Assembly: GCF_024199845.1 (NCBI RefSeq)
Contig: NZ_JANADO010000001.1
Location: 4,030,001-4,094,000 of the forward strand
Length of the DNA: 64,000 nt
Reading direction: 5' to 3'
Origin: Bradyrhizobium sp. CCGB12
GTDB lineage: Bacteria > Pseudomonadota > Alphaproteobacteria > Rhizobiales > Xanthobacteraceae
The translations under genes were made by a program, and so were the position numbers. The notes under the pieces are model-generated. The model ran no database searches. It was not told the origin of the DNA and worked only from the letters and a program-made list of their open reading frames with translations. Shown here one piece after another: positions 1-8,587 of this stretch; the first letter of the stretch is position 1; every line of letters starts with the position of its first letter.

Positions 1-161
1 CAGTGGAAGAACAGGAAGGACGGCGGTATCGCGAACGCCTCGAGCTCGGTCTTGAAGCTCGCCAGCATCATCCACAGGATCGGGAAGAAGATCAGGAAGC
101 CGAAGAACCACGCCCCGATCGTCGAGACCACCACCCGCTGTGTCGTTGACTTGCGCGCCAT
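1..161 (-). CDS. ABC transporter inner-membrane permease, MalG type (sorbitol/mannitol family), C-terminus off window
   Basis: Only the first 53 codons are present and the gene runs off the left edge. It starts at an ATG 4 bases after the stop of the partner permease. The visible protein has a short basic N-terminus (MARKSTTQR) and one hydrophobic helix ending in FFPILWMMLASFK, followed by TELEAF. This is the usual start of MalG/SmoG-type permeases of carbohydrate ABC importers (CUT1 family). With the partner permease and binding protein it would form the membrane pore for a polyol or sugar. Family is clear from the context; the substrate is inferred from the binding protein. Confidence 0.85.
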   Translation of the reverse strand, partial: MARKSTTQRVVVSTIGAWFFGFLIFFPILWMMLASFKTELEAFAIPPSFLFFH

Positions 162-165
162 GATG

Positions 166-1038
166 TCAGGCTTCCAGGTTGCGGCCGACGATGCGGACGA
201 GGAAGAAGGCGACGACGTTGGCGATCACCACCGCCACGAGGCCGCCCGCCGAGGCGCTGCCGACGTCGAACTGGATCAGCGCCTGCGAGTAGATCAGGAA
301 GGCGATGTTGGTGGTTTGCAGGCCCGGCCCTCCGCCGGTCGTGACGAAGATCTCGGCGAACACCGTCAGCAGGAAGATGGTCTCGATCAGGATCACCACG
401 GTAATGGGCCGCGCCAGGTGCGGCAGCGTGATGTAGATAAAGGTCGAGACCGCGCTGGCGCCGTCCATCTCGGCGGCTTCCTTCTGCTCCTCGTCGAGTG
501 ACTGCAGCGCGGTCAGCAGGATCAGGGTCGCGAACGGCAGCCACTGCCAGGCGACGATCAGGATCACCGAGAACAGCGGCACGTCGTTGAACCAGTCGAC
601 CGGCGTCAGCCCGACCAGTTTGGCGAGCCAGGCGAACAGGCCCGACACCGGGTGCATCAGCAGGTTCTTCCAGACCAGCGCGCTCACCGTGGGCATCACG
701 AAGAACGGCGCGATCACCATCAGCCGGACGAAATTGCGTCCGATCACGGGCTGGTCCATCAGCAGCGCCAGCGGAATGCCGAGCAGGATCGTCAGCGCCA
801 GCACGGAGCCGACCAGCACCAGGGTGTTCCGTAGCGAGGCAAGGAAGGCAGGATCCGTGAGGAAGTAACGGAAATTTTCCAGGCCGACGAAGGATTCCGA
901 GCCGGGATCGAGCAGGCTGTAATGCAGGGTCGAAAAATAGATCGTCAGCGCGAGCGGGACGATCATCCAGATGAAGAGCAGCCCGACCGCCGGCGTCAGA
1001 AGCGAGCGCGCAAGAAACTGCGTCTGCCGGGTTGCCAT
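166..1038 (-). CDS. smoF: ABC transporter permease, MalF type (SmoF/MtlF-like polyol importer)
   Basis: This 290-residue protein has six predicted membrane helices. The binding-protein-dependent transport EAA loop is visible as EAAEMDGAS, then the ITLPHLARPI segment that couples to the ATPase. An upstream in-frame start would add 13 polar residues, but the chosen ATG (MATRQTQF) has a GGAGAAG ribosome-binding site. The binding-protein gene lies 89 bases upstream and the second permease 4 bases downstream, all on the minus strand. The sequence resembles sorbitol/mannitol permeases of alphaproteobacteria. The symbol is by family resemblance and the substrate is not proven. The ATPase (SmoK) is presumably beyond the left edge. 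Confidence 0.85.
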   Translation of the reverse strand: MATRQTQFLARSLLTPAVGLLFIWMIVPLALTIYFSTLHYSLLDPGSESFVGLENFRYFLTDPAFLASLRNTLVLVGSVLALTILLGIPLALLMDQPVIGRNFVRLMVIAPFFVMPTVSALVWKNLLMHPVSGLFAWLAKLVGLTPVDWFNDVPLFSVILIVAWQWLPFATLILLTALQSLDEEQKEAAEMDGASAVSTFIYITLPHLARPITVVILIETIFLLTVFAEIFVTTGGGPGLQTTNIAFLIYSQALIQFDVGSASAGGLVAVVIANVVAFFLVRIVGRNLEA

Positions 1039-1127
1039 CAACGCTTCTCCGCTGGCGGGAAGAAGGCGGCCATCCATCCGGGATGGTGGATGGCCGCGAG
1101 TCTGAGCTCAGGAGGAAGAGCTCGGGT

Positions 1128-2441
1128 TCACTTGATGTAGCCGGCGCGCTTCATCTCGCGCTCGGTCGCGGTTTGCGCGGCGGTCAGCGCGGCATCGACC
1201 GTCATTGATCCCGCAAGCGCGGCCGAGAACTGCTGGCCCACCTGCGTGCCGATGCCCTGGAATTCAGGGATCGCGGCATATTGCACGCCGACATAAGGCA
1301 CCGGCTTCACCGTCGGCTTGTTCGGATCGGCGGCATCGATCGAGGCCAGCGTCAGCTTCGCGAAGGGAGCGACCTTCAGATAGTCCTCGTTCTGGTAGAG
1401 CGAGGTGCGCGTGCCCGGCGGCACGTTGGCCCAGCCCTCCTTCGACGCGACGAGCTTGGTGTAGTCCTTGCTTGTCGCCCAGGCGACGAACTTCTCGGCG
1501 GCCTCCGTCTTCTTCGAGCCGGCGGGGATCGCAAGGTTCCAGGCCCACAGCCAGTTGGCGTTCTTGCCGAGGCCAGTGTTGGGCGCGAGCGCGAACCCGA
1601 CCTTGTCGGCCACCTTGGAGTCCTTTGGGTTGGTGACGAAGGACGCCGCGACCGTGGCGTCGATCCACATCGCGCATTTGCCGGCATTGAACAGCGCCAG
1701 ATTCTCGTTGAAGCCGTTGGAGCTCGCGCCGGGAGGGCCGGCTTCCTTCATTAGATTGACGTAAGTCGTCAGCGTCGTCTTCCATTCCGGCGTGTTGAAT
1801 TGCGGCTCCCACTTCTCGTCGAACCAGCGCGCGCCGTAGGAATTGGCCATGGCCGAGAGGAACGCCATGTTCTCGCCCCAGCCGGCCTTGCCGCGGAGGC
1901 AGATGCCATAGGTACCGGCGCTCTTGTCGGTCAGCTTCTTGGCGGCGTCGATCACGAAATCCCAGGTCGGCTTCTCCGGCATCTTCAGGCCGGCCTTCTC
2001 GAACAAATCGGTGCGGTACATCACCATCGAGCTTTCGCCGTAGAACGGCGCGGCATAGAGCTTGCCGTCGGCGGAGACCGCATCCTTGATCTTGGGCAGG
2101 AGGTCGGCGACGTCATAGTCGGCGCCGAGATTGGTGAGCGGCACCAGCCAGCCCTTCTTGGCCCAGATCGGCACCTCGTAGGTGCCGATGGTGAGCACGT
2201 CGAACTGGCCGCCCTTGGTGGCGATGTCGGTGGTGACGCGCTGGCGCAGCACGTTCTCCTCCAGCGTCACCCATTTCAAGGTGATGTCTGGATTTTTCTT
2301 AGTGAATTCGCTCGTGAGCCCCTGCATGCGGATCATGTCGCCATTGTTGACGGTGGCGATCGTCAGGGTCGTTTCGGCCATCGCGGGGACGGCCAACAGC
2401 AGGCAAGACGCGCCGCAGACGGCGCCCAGGACATGTTTCAC
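1128..2441 (-). CDS. smoE: Periplasmic sorbitol/mannitol-type sugar-binding protein (SmoE-like)
   Basis: A 437-residue extracellular solute-binding protein of the CUT1 family. The start is a GTG with a strong AGGGAGG site 5 bases upstream; a longer frame would spoil the signal peptide. The signal peptide is VKHVLGAVCGASCLLLAVPAMA with cleavage before ETTLTIATVN. Family features include the N-terminal beta strand ETTLTIATVNNGDMIRMQ, the KLYAAPFYGESSMVMYR segment, and a C-terminal region rich in aromatics. It captures the substrate for the two permeases downstream. The SorC regulator and HAD phosphatase upstream fit polyol use, as in Rhodobacter smo loci. The exact ligand is inferred. Confidence 0.85.
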   Translation of the reverse strand: MKHVLGAVCGASCLLLAVPAMAETTLTIATVNNGDMIRMQGLTSEFTKKNPDITLKWVTLEENVLRQRVTTDIATKGGQFDVLTIGTYEVPIWAKKGWLVPLTNLGADYDVADLLPKIKDAVSADGKLYAAPFYGESSMVMYRTDLFEKAGLKMPEKPTWDFVIDAAKKLTDKSAGTYGICLRGKAGWGENMAFLSAMANSYGARWFDEKWEPQFNTPEWKTTLTTYVNLMKEAGPPGASSNGFNENLALFNAGKCAMWIDATVAASFVTNPKDSKVADKVGFALAPNTGLGKNANWLWAWNLAIPAGSKKTEAAEKFVAWATSKDYTKLVASKEGWANVPPGTRTSLYQNEDYLKVAPFAKLTLASIDAADPNKPTVKPVPYVGVQYAAIPEFQGIGTQVGQQFSAALAGSMTVDAALTAAQTATEREMKRAGYIK

Positions 2442-2464
2442 GGTGACCTCCCTAGAGTCGCGCT

Positions 2465-2502
2465 TTGAGCATATGCCCACGCGTTGAGCGTATGTTCAAC
2501 GC
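2465..2502. promoter_or_regulatory. Candidate SorC-regulator operator upstream of the polyol transporter
   Basis: A perfect inverted repeat GCGTTGA-N8-TCAACGC occupies 2481-2502. A direct repeat TTGAGCATATG (2465-2475) / TTGAGCGTATG (2484-2494) overlaps it with a 19-base step. The site is 24-61 bases upstream of the binding-protein GTG and downstream of the SorC-type regulator gene. The position and symmetry suit a sugar-responsive operator. No binding evidence can be read from sequence. Confidence 0.55.
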
Positions 2503-2789
2503 AAGGAAGGACTGTTGTCAAGCAGGCCGAGGGGACGATCCCGCAACTTATGAGTGCTGCGGTGCGGGAATGATGCGAGGTGCCCCCTCACCCAACCTGT
2601 CAGTGATGTCTCCGAACAGGTGTCAGCCATGTGCCCGGACTGAACAGAACGCGAGGCATCCAGTACTCCGTGCCGTCTATTGGTTTGCCTTAAGTCAGGC
2701 CGCGGCGTACTGGATCGTCCGCCTTCGCGGACGATGACAGTGGTGTGGGGAGCATGACCGTCCGCCTCGCGGTACGACCAGGAAGCGCC
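2503..2789. other. Non-coding stretch with repeat debris between the SorC regulator and the transporter
   Basis: With the operator this makes a gap of about 350 bases without a convincing gene. It contains an inverted pair (CATCCAGTACTC near 2658, GTACTGGAT near 2706) and a short GTCCGCC-TTCGC-GGAC hairpin near 2717-2733. It also holds a segment (about 2605-2645) that looks like the edge of a worn mobile element. I could not identify an element, and no transposase reading frame is present. Confidence 0.4.
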
Positions 2790-3740
2790 CTACCGCTCCA
2801 GGATAGCCCGCGCGGTGGCCTCGTCCGTGATCAATCCGTTGATCAGGCCACCGCTCAGCGCCGCAGCGATTGCCGGCACCTTGGCGGCGCCGACCGCGGC
2901 GCCGATCGTCGTGGTCTTCGCCGGCACCTCCGGCGGGATGCTGGTCAGGCGCTTGTTGGTGCCGGATTTGAGCAGGCGGCCCTTGGAATCATAGGCCCAG
3001 CCGGTGATCTCGCCGATGGCACCCAGTCGCATCATCTCGAACAATTCGTCACGCGTAACGAAGCCGTCGACATGGACCTGCGCCTTCTGGTCCATCTGGC
3101 CGATGCCGACGAGGCGCAAATCGGCCCGAACCGCGACCGCCTTCACCTTCGCGATCGGCTCGATGCGGACCATCTTGTTGCGCTCGTCCTCCGACGACAT
3201 CAGGAACGGCAAGGGCATCGGATAGTGCCGCGCGCCGGTGCGGTCGGCGAGCCGGCCGACGGTGTCGTAGAAGCTTGCCGAGCCGTCGGCGGAGATGTTG
3301 CCGACCAGCGAGACGATCTGGTGGTTGGGCCGGTCGATCGGCGTGACGCGCTCGACCGCCGCACGCACCGCGCGGCCCGTGCCGAGCGCAACGATGACAG
3401 GCGTCTCCGAGCGTAGTGTGGAATCGAGCAGGTTGGCGCAACGTTCGGCAATGCCCGCGGTGGCCTGCGGCGCTGCAAGGTCGGACGGTACCACCTCGCA
3501 ATGAACGAGATGAAAGCGCTGCTTCAGCCGCGCCGCCAGTTCCATGCAGGCGGCGATGGGATGCTCGAGCCGGAACGTGATCAGCCGCTCGGCGAGGCAC
3601 AGCGACACCAACCGCTGCGCCGAGGCGCGCGAGACCTGGAGCATCTTTGCGATCTCGTCCTGGGTGTGGCCGGCAATGAAATAGAGCCAGCCGGCGCGCG
3701 CGGCGTCGTCGAGCCTTGATTTCTCGTTCTCGGCGGCCAT
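2790..3740 (-). CDS. smoC: SorC/DeoR-family sugar-responsive transcriptional regulator
   Basis: A 316-residue protein. An N-terminal helix-turn-helix (about residues 20-55, HTQDEIAKMLQVSRASAQRL) is followed by the large SorC sugar-phosphate-binding domain, with IVALGTGRAVRAAVE and IVSLVGNISADGSASFYD typical of that fold. It ends in the conserved SGGLINGLITDEATARAIL. It starts 7 bases after the HAD gene, so the two are probably co-transcribed. Its expected target is the transporter operon just downstream, where a palindromic site is present. The smoC symbol is by analogy with Rhodobacter; the ligand is unknown. Confidence 0.85.
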   Translation of the reverse strand: MAAENEKSRLDDAARAGWLYFIAGHTQDEIAKMLQVSRASAQRLVSLCLAERLITFRLEHPIAACMELAARLKQRFHLVHCEVVPSDLAAPQATAGIAERCANLLDSTLRSETPVIVALGTGRAVRAAVERVTPIDRPNHQIVSLVGNISADGSASFYDTVGRLADRTGARHYPMPLPFLMSSEDERNKMVRIEPIAKVKAVAVRADLRLVGIGQMDQKAQVHVDGFVTRDELFEMMRLGAIGEITGWAYDSKGRLLKSGTNKRLTSIPPEVPAKTTTIGAAVGAAKVPAIAAALSGGLINGLITDEATARAILER

Positions 3741-3747
3741 GCGGGCT

Positions 3748-4413
3748 TTATGCCCCCTTCCAGAAATCGCTCATGCGCCCGAAGACCCGATCGGCCCCGG
3801 CAGCGGACAATATAGCCTGCCCGTCCCGGCCGCTGTAATGGCCTCCACCGACGAATCCCCAGACCGTCATGCCGGCCGCCTTGCCCGCCTGCACGCCGCT
3901 GACGCTGTCCTCGATCACCAGCGTGCGCGCGGGCGCGGCCCGCATCTGCTCGGCTGCATGAAGGAAGAGATCGGGCGCGGGCTTGCCGTGCCTGACCATC
4001 TGCGCCGTGTAGATGCGATCGTCGAACAGCGGCCTGAGGCCGGTGACGTCGAGCGAGAGCGACACGCGATCGATATCGCTTGACGAGGCCAGGCAGAACG
4101 GCACCGTCAGTCCCGACACCACGCCCCCCACCCCAGGGATCGGTTCGAGAGCAGCGGCAAACGTCTGAAGCACGCGCGACTTCAATCGCGGCAGAAAACC
4201 GTCCGGCACGATTTGCCCGAGACCGCGATAATGCTGCTCGATCGCCTTGGTACTGCGCCCGAGAAAGAGCTCGAGCGCCTGTGCCTCGCTGAGCGCGAAG
4301 CCGAATTCGCCCAGCACTTCGGACAGACAGCGACAGCTCAACAGCTCGCTGTCGACGAGCACGCCGTCGCAGTCGAAGATGATCAGATCGGGGTTTGGCC
4401 GGCCCTGCTCCAT
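3748..4413 (-). CDS. HAD-superfamily phosphatase (beta-phosphoglucomutase-like)
   Basis: A 221-residue subfamily I HAD hydrolase. Motif I is FDCDGVLVDSE with nucleophile Asp14 and acid/base Asp16. Motif II is the Ser of LASSS, motif III the Lys of RHGKPAPD, and motif IV VIEDSVSG. A helical cap lies between motifs I and II. Such enzymes dephosphorylate small sugar phosphates. In smo/mtl loci a HAD gene accompanies the regulator, so a role in clearing a polyol phosphate is plausible but unproven. It shares an operon with the SorC regulator. Confidence 0.85.
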   Translation of the reverse strand: MEQGRPNPDLIIFDCDGVLVDSELLSCRCLSEVLGEFGFALSEAQALELFLGRSTKAIEQHYRGLGQIVPDGFLPRLKSRVLQTFAAALEPIPGVGGVVSGLTVPFCLASSSDIDRVSLSLDVTGLRPLFDDRIYTAQMVRHGKPAPDLFLHAAEQMRAAPARTLVIEDSVSGVQAGKAAGMTVWGFVGGGHYSGRDGQAILSAAGADRVFGRMSDFWKGA

Positions 4414-4503
4414 CCGGCCATTCGATCATATACCCACCGGCTGGGCAATAGCTCAGGCGAGGTAACCGCCCCCCGCGTCCTTGCCCACCCTAAGAGAGTC
4501 CCC

Positions 4504-5694
4504 TCACCTGCGCTGATTATACACGTCGATGCAGACCGCACCCAGCAGCACCAGCCCCTTGATGACCTGCTGGTAGTCGATGCCGATGCCGAGGATGGAC
4601 ATGCCGTTGTTCATCACCCCCATGATCATGGCGCCGACCACCGCACCGCCGACACGCCCCACCCCGCCATAGGCCGAGGCGCCGCCGATGAAGCAGGCGG
4701 CGATGACGTCGAGCTCGAAGCCGAGGCCGGCCTTCGGGGTCGCGGTGTTGAGGCGCGCGGCGAAGACGAGGCCGGCGAGCGCGGCCAGCACGCCCATGTT
4801 GACGAAGGTGAAGAAGGTCAGCCGCTCGGTCTTGATGCCCGACAGGCCTGCCGCCTTGGCGTTGCCGCCGACCGCGTAGATCTGCCGGCCGATCACGGTG
4901 CGGCGGGTGACGAAGCCGTAGAGCGCGATCAGGGCGCTCATGATCACCAGCACGTTGGGCAGGCCGCGATAGGTTGCGATCAGATAGGTGAAGTACAGCA
5001 CTGCACAGGCGAGCACGACACTCTTGCCGAGGAAGAACGCGTAGGGCTCGACTTCGATTCCATGCGACACTTCACGCGCGCGGCTCTTGGCGCTGGCATA
5101 GACCAGGCCAAGCGCCAGCACCGCGCCAATCAGCATCGACGTCGGATGCAGCGTGCCGGTCTCGGGCAGCAGCTCCGGAATGAAGCCCGACGACAGCTTC
5201 TGGAACGTCGACGGGAACGGGCCCAGCGACTGCCCCTGCAAAACGGCAAGTGCGAGGCCCTTGAACACCAGCATGCCGGCCAGGGTCACGATGAAGGACG
5301 GGATCTTGAAATAGGCCACCCAATAGCCCTGCGCTGCGCCGATCGCCGCACCCAACAGCAGGCAGGCGATGAAGGCGAGCGTGTAGTCGACCTTGTAGGT
5401 CACCATGAGCAGCGCGGCGACCGCGCCGACGAAGCCCGCGACCGAGCCGACCGAGAGGTCGATATGCCCGGTGACGATCACCAGCAGCATGCCCAGCGCC
5501 ATGATGACGATGTAGCTGTTCTGCAGCACCAGATTGGTCAGGTTGAGCGGCTGCAGCAACGTGCCGCCGGTCATGACCTGGAAGAACAGCATGATCGCAA
5601 TCAGCGACATCAGCATGCCGTAGTTCCGCAAATTGTTCTTGATGAAGCTGCCGTGGCGGCGCTCCTCGGGCAGCGAAACCGTCTTGTCGGTCAT
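4504..5694 (-). CDS. gguB: Sugar ABC transporter permease (GguB/XylH type)
   Basis: A 396-residue CUT2-family permease with about ten hydrophobic helices. Diagnostic segments are VTGHIDLSVGSVAGF and IPSFIVTLAGMLVFKG, and GRQIYAVGGNAKAAGLSGI near the C-terminal half. Its length suits GguB/XylH rather than the shorter RbsC group. Its ATG overlaps the stop of the ATPase gene (ATGA), so translation is coupled. It forms the pore for the ChvE-binding sugars together with GguA. It is the last gene of the long minus-strand sugar run. Confidence 0.9.
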   Translation of the reverse strand: MTDKTVSLPEERRHGSFIKNNLRNYGMLMSLIAIMLFFQVMTGGTLLQPLNLTNLVLQNSYIVIMALGMLLVIVTGHIDLSVGSVAGFVGAVAALLMVTYKVDYTLAFIACLLLGAAIGAAQGYWVAYFKIPSFIVTLAGMLVFKGLALAVLQGQSLGPFPSTFQKLSSGFIPELLPETGTLHPTSMLIGAVLALGLVYASAKSRAREVSHGIEVEPYAFFLGKSVVLACAVLYFTYLIATYRGLPNVLVIMSALIALYGFVTRRTVIGRQIYAVGGNAKAAGLSGIKTERLTFFTFVNMGVLAALAGLVFAARLNTATPKAGLGFELDVIAACFIGGASAYGGVGRVGGAVVGAMIMGVMNNGMSILGIGIDYQQVIKGLVLLGAVCIDVYNQRR

Positions 5695-7268
5695 GGCTGC
5701 GATCCTCCCATCTCCGCGGCCTCGACCGCGCCGTTACCGTTGCTTCGTTCGTTGCGCATGATGGCGCGCATGATCTTTTCCTGTGTCGCTTTAGCGCCCG
5801 GGAACTCGCCGACGAAGGCGCCGTCGTTCATGACGCAGATGCGATCGCAGATGCCGAGCAGCTCGGGCATCTCCGAGGAGATCACCACCACGCCGCGGCC
5901 GGCCTCCGCCAGCTCGTTGATGATACAGTAAATCTCGTATTTGGCACCGACGTCGATACCCCTTGTCGGCTCGTCCAGGATCAGAACCTTGGGGTCGGTC
6001 ATCAACCATTTGGACAGCACGACCTTCTGCTGGTTCCCGCCGGAGAGCTGGCCGGTCTCCTGGTAGACGTCGGAGCAGCGGATGCGCATGCGGTTGCGGT
6101 AGTCGCTGGCGACCTTCAGCTCGGCGATGTCGTCGATCACCCGCCCCGGCGCGACCTGGTCAAGGCTTGCGAGCGTAATGTTCTTGCGCACGTCGTCAGC
6201 CAGGATCAGGCCGAGCTGCTTGCGGTCCTCGGTGACATAGGCAAGGCCGGCGTCAATGGCGGCAGCAACGCTCGGCAGCACGATCTCATGGCCCTCGAGG
6301 GCGATGCGGCCGCTGATATTGCTACCCCAGGAGCGGCCGAACAGGCTCATGGCGAACTCGGTACGACCAGCGCCCATCAGGCCGGCGATGCCGACGACCT
6401 CGCCGCGCTTGACGCCGAAATTGACGTTCTTGATCACCTGCCGCTCGGGATGGATGGGATGATAGACCGACCAGTTCGAAACCTCGAGCACGGGTTCGCC
6501 GATCTTCGCGCTGCGCTCGGGGAAGCGATGGGCGAGATCGCGGTTGACCATGCTGCGGATGATGCGGTCTTCCTGGATCGGCTCGGCGCGGCAGTCGATG
6601 CCGTCGACGGTGCGACCGTCGCGCAGCACGGTGATGTGGTCCGCGACCTTGGCGACCTCGTTGAGCTTGTGCGAGATCAGGATCGAGCCGATGCCCTGCT
6701 CGCGGAATTTCATCAGGCGTTCCAGCAAGGCTGCGCTGTCAGCCTCGTTCAGGCTCGCGGTCGGCTCGTCCAGGATCAGCATGCGGACGCGCTTGGACAG
6801 CGCCTTGGCAATCTCGACCAGCTGCTGCTTGCCGACGCCGAGATCGGTGATCAGCGTATCCGGCGATTCCTTCAGACCGACCTGCGCCAGAAGCTCGCGG
6901 GTGCGCCGGTAGACCTCGTTGCGATCGATGACGCCGAACTTTGACGGCGGATGCGAGAGAAAGATGTTCTCCGCGATCGACATCAGCGGAATCAGCGCCA
7001 GCTCCTGGTGGATGATGATGATGCCGAGCGCCTCGGAATCGTTGATGTCGCGGAAGCGGCGCTCCTCGCCCTCGAAGACGATGGTACCCTCGTAGCTACC
7101 TGCGGGATAGACGCCGCTCAGCACCTTCATCAAGGTCGATTTGCCGGCGCCGTTCTCGCCGACGAGGGCGTGGATCTGGCCAGCCTCGACCGAGAAGTTG
7201 ACGTCGCGAAGCGCCTGCACGCCGGCAAAGCTCTTGCTGACGTTGCGCATCTCCAGCATGGCGGTCAT
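5691..7268 (-). CDS. gguA: Sugar ABC transporter ATP-binding protein, two fused ATPase domains (GguA)
   Basis: A 525-residue CUT2 ATPase. The first domain has Walker A GENGAGKST, and Walker B is ILDEPTASL. The second domain has a degenerate Walker A (GLMGAGRTE) with signature LSGGNQQK and ILDEPTRGID, the usual pattern in MglA/RbsA proteins. The segment MKVLSGVYPAGSYEG matches the GguA group. I chose the ATG of MTAMLEMRN; a start 5 codons further upstream and one at MLEMRN are also possible. It energises GguB for sugars delivered by ChvE. It overlaps gguB by 4 bases. Confidence 0.9.
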   Translation of the reverse strand: MTAMLEMRNVSKSFAGVQALRDVNFSVEAGQIHALVGENGAGKSTLMKVLSGVYPAGSYEGTIVFEGEERRFRDINDSEALGIIIIHQELALIPLMSIAENIFLSHPPSKFGVIDRNEVYRRTRELLAQVGLKESPDTLITDLGVGKQQLVEIAKALSKRVRMLILDEPTASLNEADSAALLERLMKFREQGIGSILISHKLNEVAKVADHITVLRDGRTVDGIDCRAEPIQEDRIIRSMVNRDLAHRFPERSAKIGEPVLEVSNWSVYHPIHPERQVIKNVNFGVKRGEVVGIAGLMGAGRTEFAMSLFGRSWGSNISGRIALEGHEIVLPSVAAAIDAGLAYVTEDRKQLGLILADDVRKNITLASLDQVAPGRVIDDIAELKVASDYRNRMRIRCSDVYQETGQLSGGNQQKVVLSKWLMTDPKVLILDEPTRGIDVGAKYEIYCIINELAEAGRGVVVISSEMPELLGICDRICVMNDGAFVGEFPGAKATQEKIMRAIMRNERSNGNGAVEAAEMGGSQP

Positions 7269-7288
7269 CGTGTCATATCCCATCCTTT

Positions 7289-7436
7289 ACTTCACCTCTC
7301 CCCGCTTGCGGGGAGAGGTCGATCGGGTAGCGATCGGGTGAGGGGGAGTCTCCGCAAGAACAACTCTCACCGCCCTCGTGGAGAGTCCCCCTCACCCCAA
7401 CCCTCTCCCCTCAAGCGGGGAGAGGGAGAAGAGAGA
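7289..7436. repeat. Intergenic repeat with nested palindromes between chvE and gguA
   Basis: The block opens and closes with related hairpins, CCTCTCCCCGCTTGCGGGG near 7291 and a CTCTCCCC...GGGGAGAG pair near 7402-7428, separated by CCCCCTCACC-type arms. Similar blocks occur near 17060-17320, 51478-51620 and 61055-61205 in this window. It sits within a probable operon, so it could set mRNA stability or differential expression between binding protein and ATPase. Confidence 0.75.
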
Positions 7437-7439
7437 GTC

Positions 7440-8513
7440 TTACTGGAACTGCGCCTTCTTGTAATAGCCGCTGTCGACCAGCATCTTCTCCCAATTGTCC
7501 TTGTACACCACGACCGGCTTCAGGAGATAGGACGGCACGGTCTTGACGCCGTTCTCATAGGTCTTGGTGTCGTTGACCGTGACCTGCTTGCCGGCGAGCG
7601 CCGCGTCAACCATGTCGGCGGTTACCTTGGCGAGATCGCGTGTATCCTTGAAGATGGTCGAATACTGGTCGCCCCGCAGCATCGCCTTGATCGATGGCAC
7701 TTCGGCGTCCTGGCCGGAGATGATCGGCATCGGCTGGTCGGCGCTGCCATAGCCGACGCCTTTCAGCGAGGAGATGATGCCGATCGAGAGGCCGTCATAG
7801 GGCGACAGCACGGCGTTGACCTTCTTGTTGCCGTAGTAGGCGCTGAGCAGATTGTCCATGCGGGCCTGGGCGGTGGCACCGTCCCAGCGCAAGGTCGCGA
7901 CCTTGTCCATGCCCATCTGGCCGGAGGCAACCACGAGCTTGCCGCTGTCGATATAGGGCTTCAGGACGCTCATCGCGCCGTTGTAGAAGAAGTAGGCGTT
8001 GTTGTCGTCGGGCGAGCCGCCGAACAGCTCGATGTTGAACGGGCCCTTGCCCTCCTTGAGGCCAAGCCCCTTCTCGATCGATTGCGCTTGCAACACGCCG
8101 ACCTGGAAATTGTCGAAGGTCGCGTAATAGTCGACGTTCGGCGTGCCGCGGATCAGGCGGTCATAGGCAATCACGGTGATGCCTTTTGCTTTCGCCTGCT
8201 TGAGCACGTCGGACAGCGTGGTGCCGTCGATCGCGGCAATCACCAGCGCCTTGGCGCCCTTGGTCACCATGTTCTCGACCTGCGAGAGCTGGTTCGGAAT
8301 GTCGTCCTCGGCATATTGCAGATCGGTGTTGTAGCCGCGCTCCTTCAGCACCTTGACCATGTTGTTGCCGTCGTCGATCCAGCGCGCCGAAGACTTGGTC
8401 GGCATGGCGATGCCGACGGTCGCCTTGTCCTGCGCGAAGGCGGTGACGCCTGCGGCCATCGTTGCGGCGCCGGCCAGCGCCAATGCGAGAAATGTCGTCT
8501 TCAATTTCAACAT
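7440..8513 (-). CDS. chvE: Multiple-sugar periplasmic binding protein ChvE
   Basis: A 357-residue periplasmic binding protein with signal peptide [20 protein letters not shown] and cleavage after AFA. The mature start, [20 protein letters not shown], is characteristic of ChvE and XylF-like proteins. [20 protein letters not shown] and [14 protein letters not shown] are ligand-cleft segments. In Agrobacterium and its relatives ChvE binds arabinose, galactose, glucose and fucose, and serves both transport and chemotaxis or virulence sensing. Here gguA and gguB follow, so transport is the supported role. The lactonase gene ends 74 bases upstream. Confidence 0.92.
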   Translation of the reverse strand: MLKLKTTFLALALAGAATMAAGVTAFAQDKATVGIAMPTKSSARWIDDGNNMVKVLKERGYNTDLQYAEDDIPNQLSQVENMVTKGAKALVIAAIDGTTLSDVLKQAKAKGITVIAYDRLIRGTPNVDYYATFDNFQVGVLQAQSIEKGLGLKEGKGPFNIELFGGSPDDNNAYFFYNGAMSVLKPYIDSGKLVVASGQMGMDKVATLRWDGATAQARMDNLLSAYYGNKKVNAVLSPYDGLSIGIISSLKGVGYGSADQPMPIISGQDAEVPSIKAMLRGDQYSTIFKDTRDLAKVTADMVDAALAGKQVTVNDTKTYENGVKTVPSYLLKPVVVYKDNWEKMLVDSGYYKKAQFQ

Positions 8514-8587
8514 GCTTCACTCCCTTTGGGTGTCAGACTGTTTCTTCATTTCGTCGAGTACAGAGGTAGAGGTCGGCTTCGGATCTC

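Noticed and set aside
2605..2645. Possible insertion-sequence end near the polyol transporter promoter
   Set aside because: It has a familiar look, but no matching opposite end, target duplication or transposase remnant could be found, so no mobile element is called.
4213..5931. A 572-codon plus-strand open frame over gguB
   Set aside because: Antisense shadow of the permease gene, rich in His, Asp, Gln and Arg, with no ribosome site or domain.
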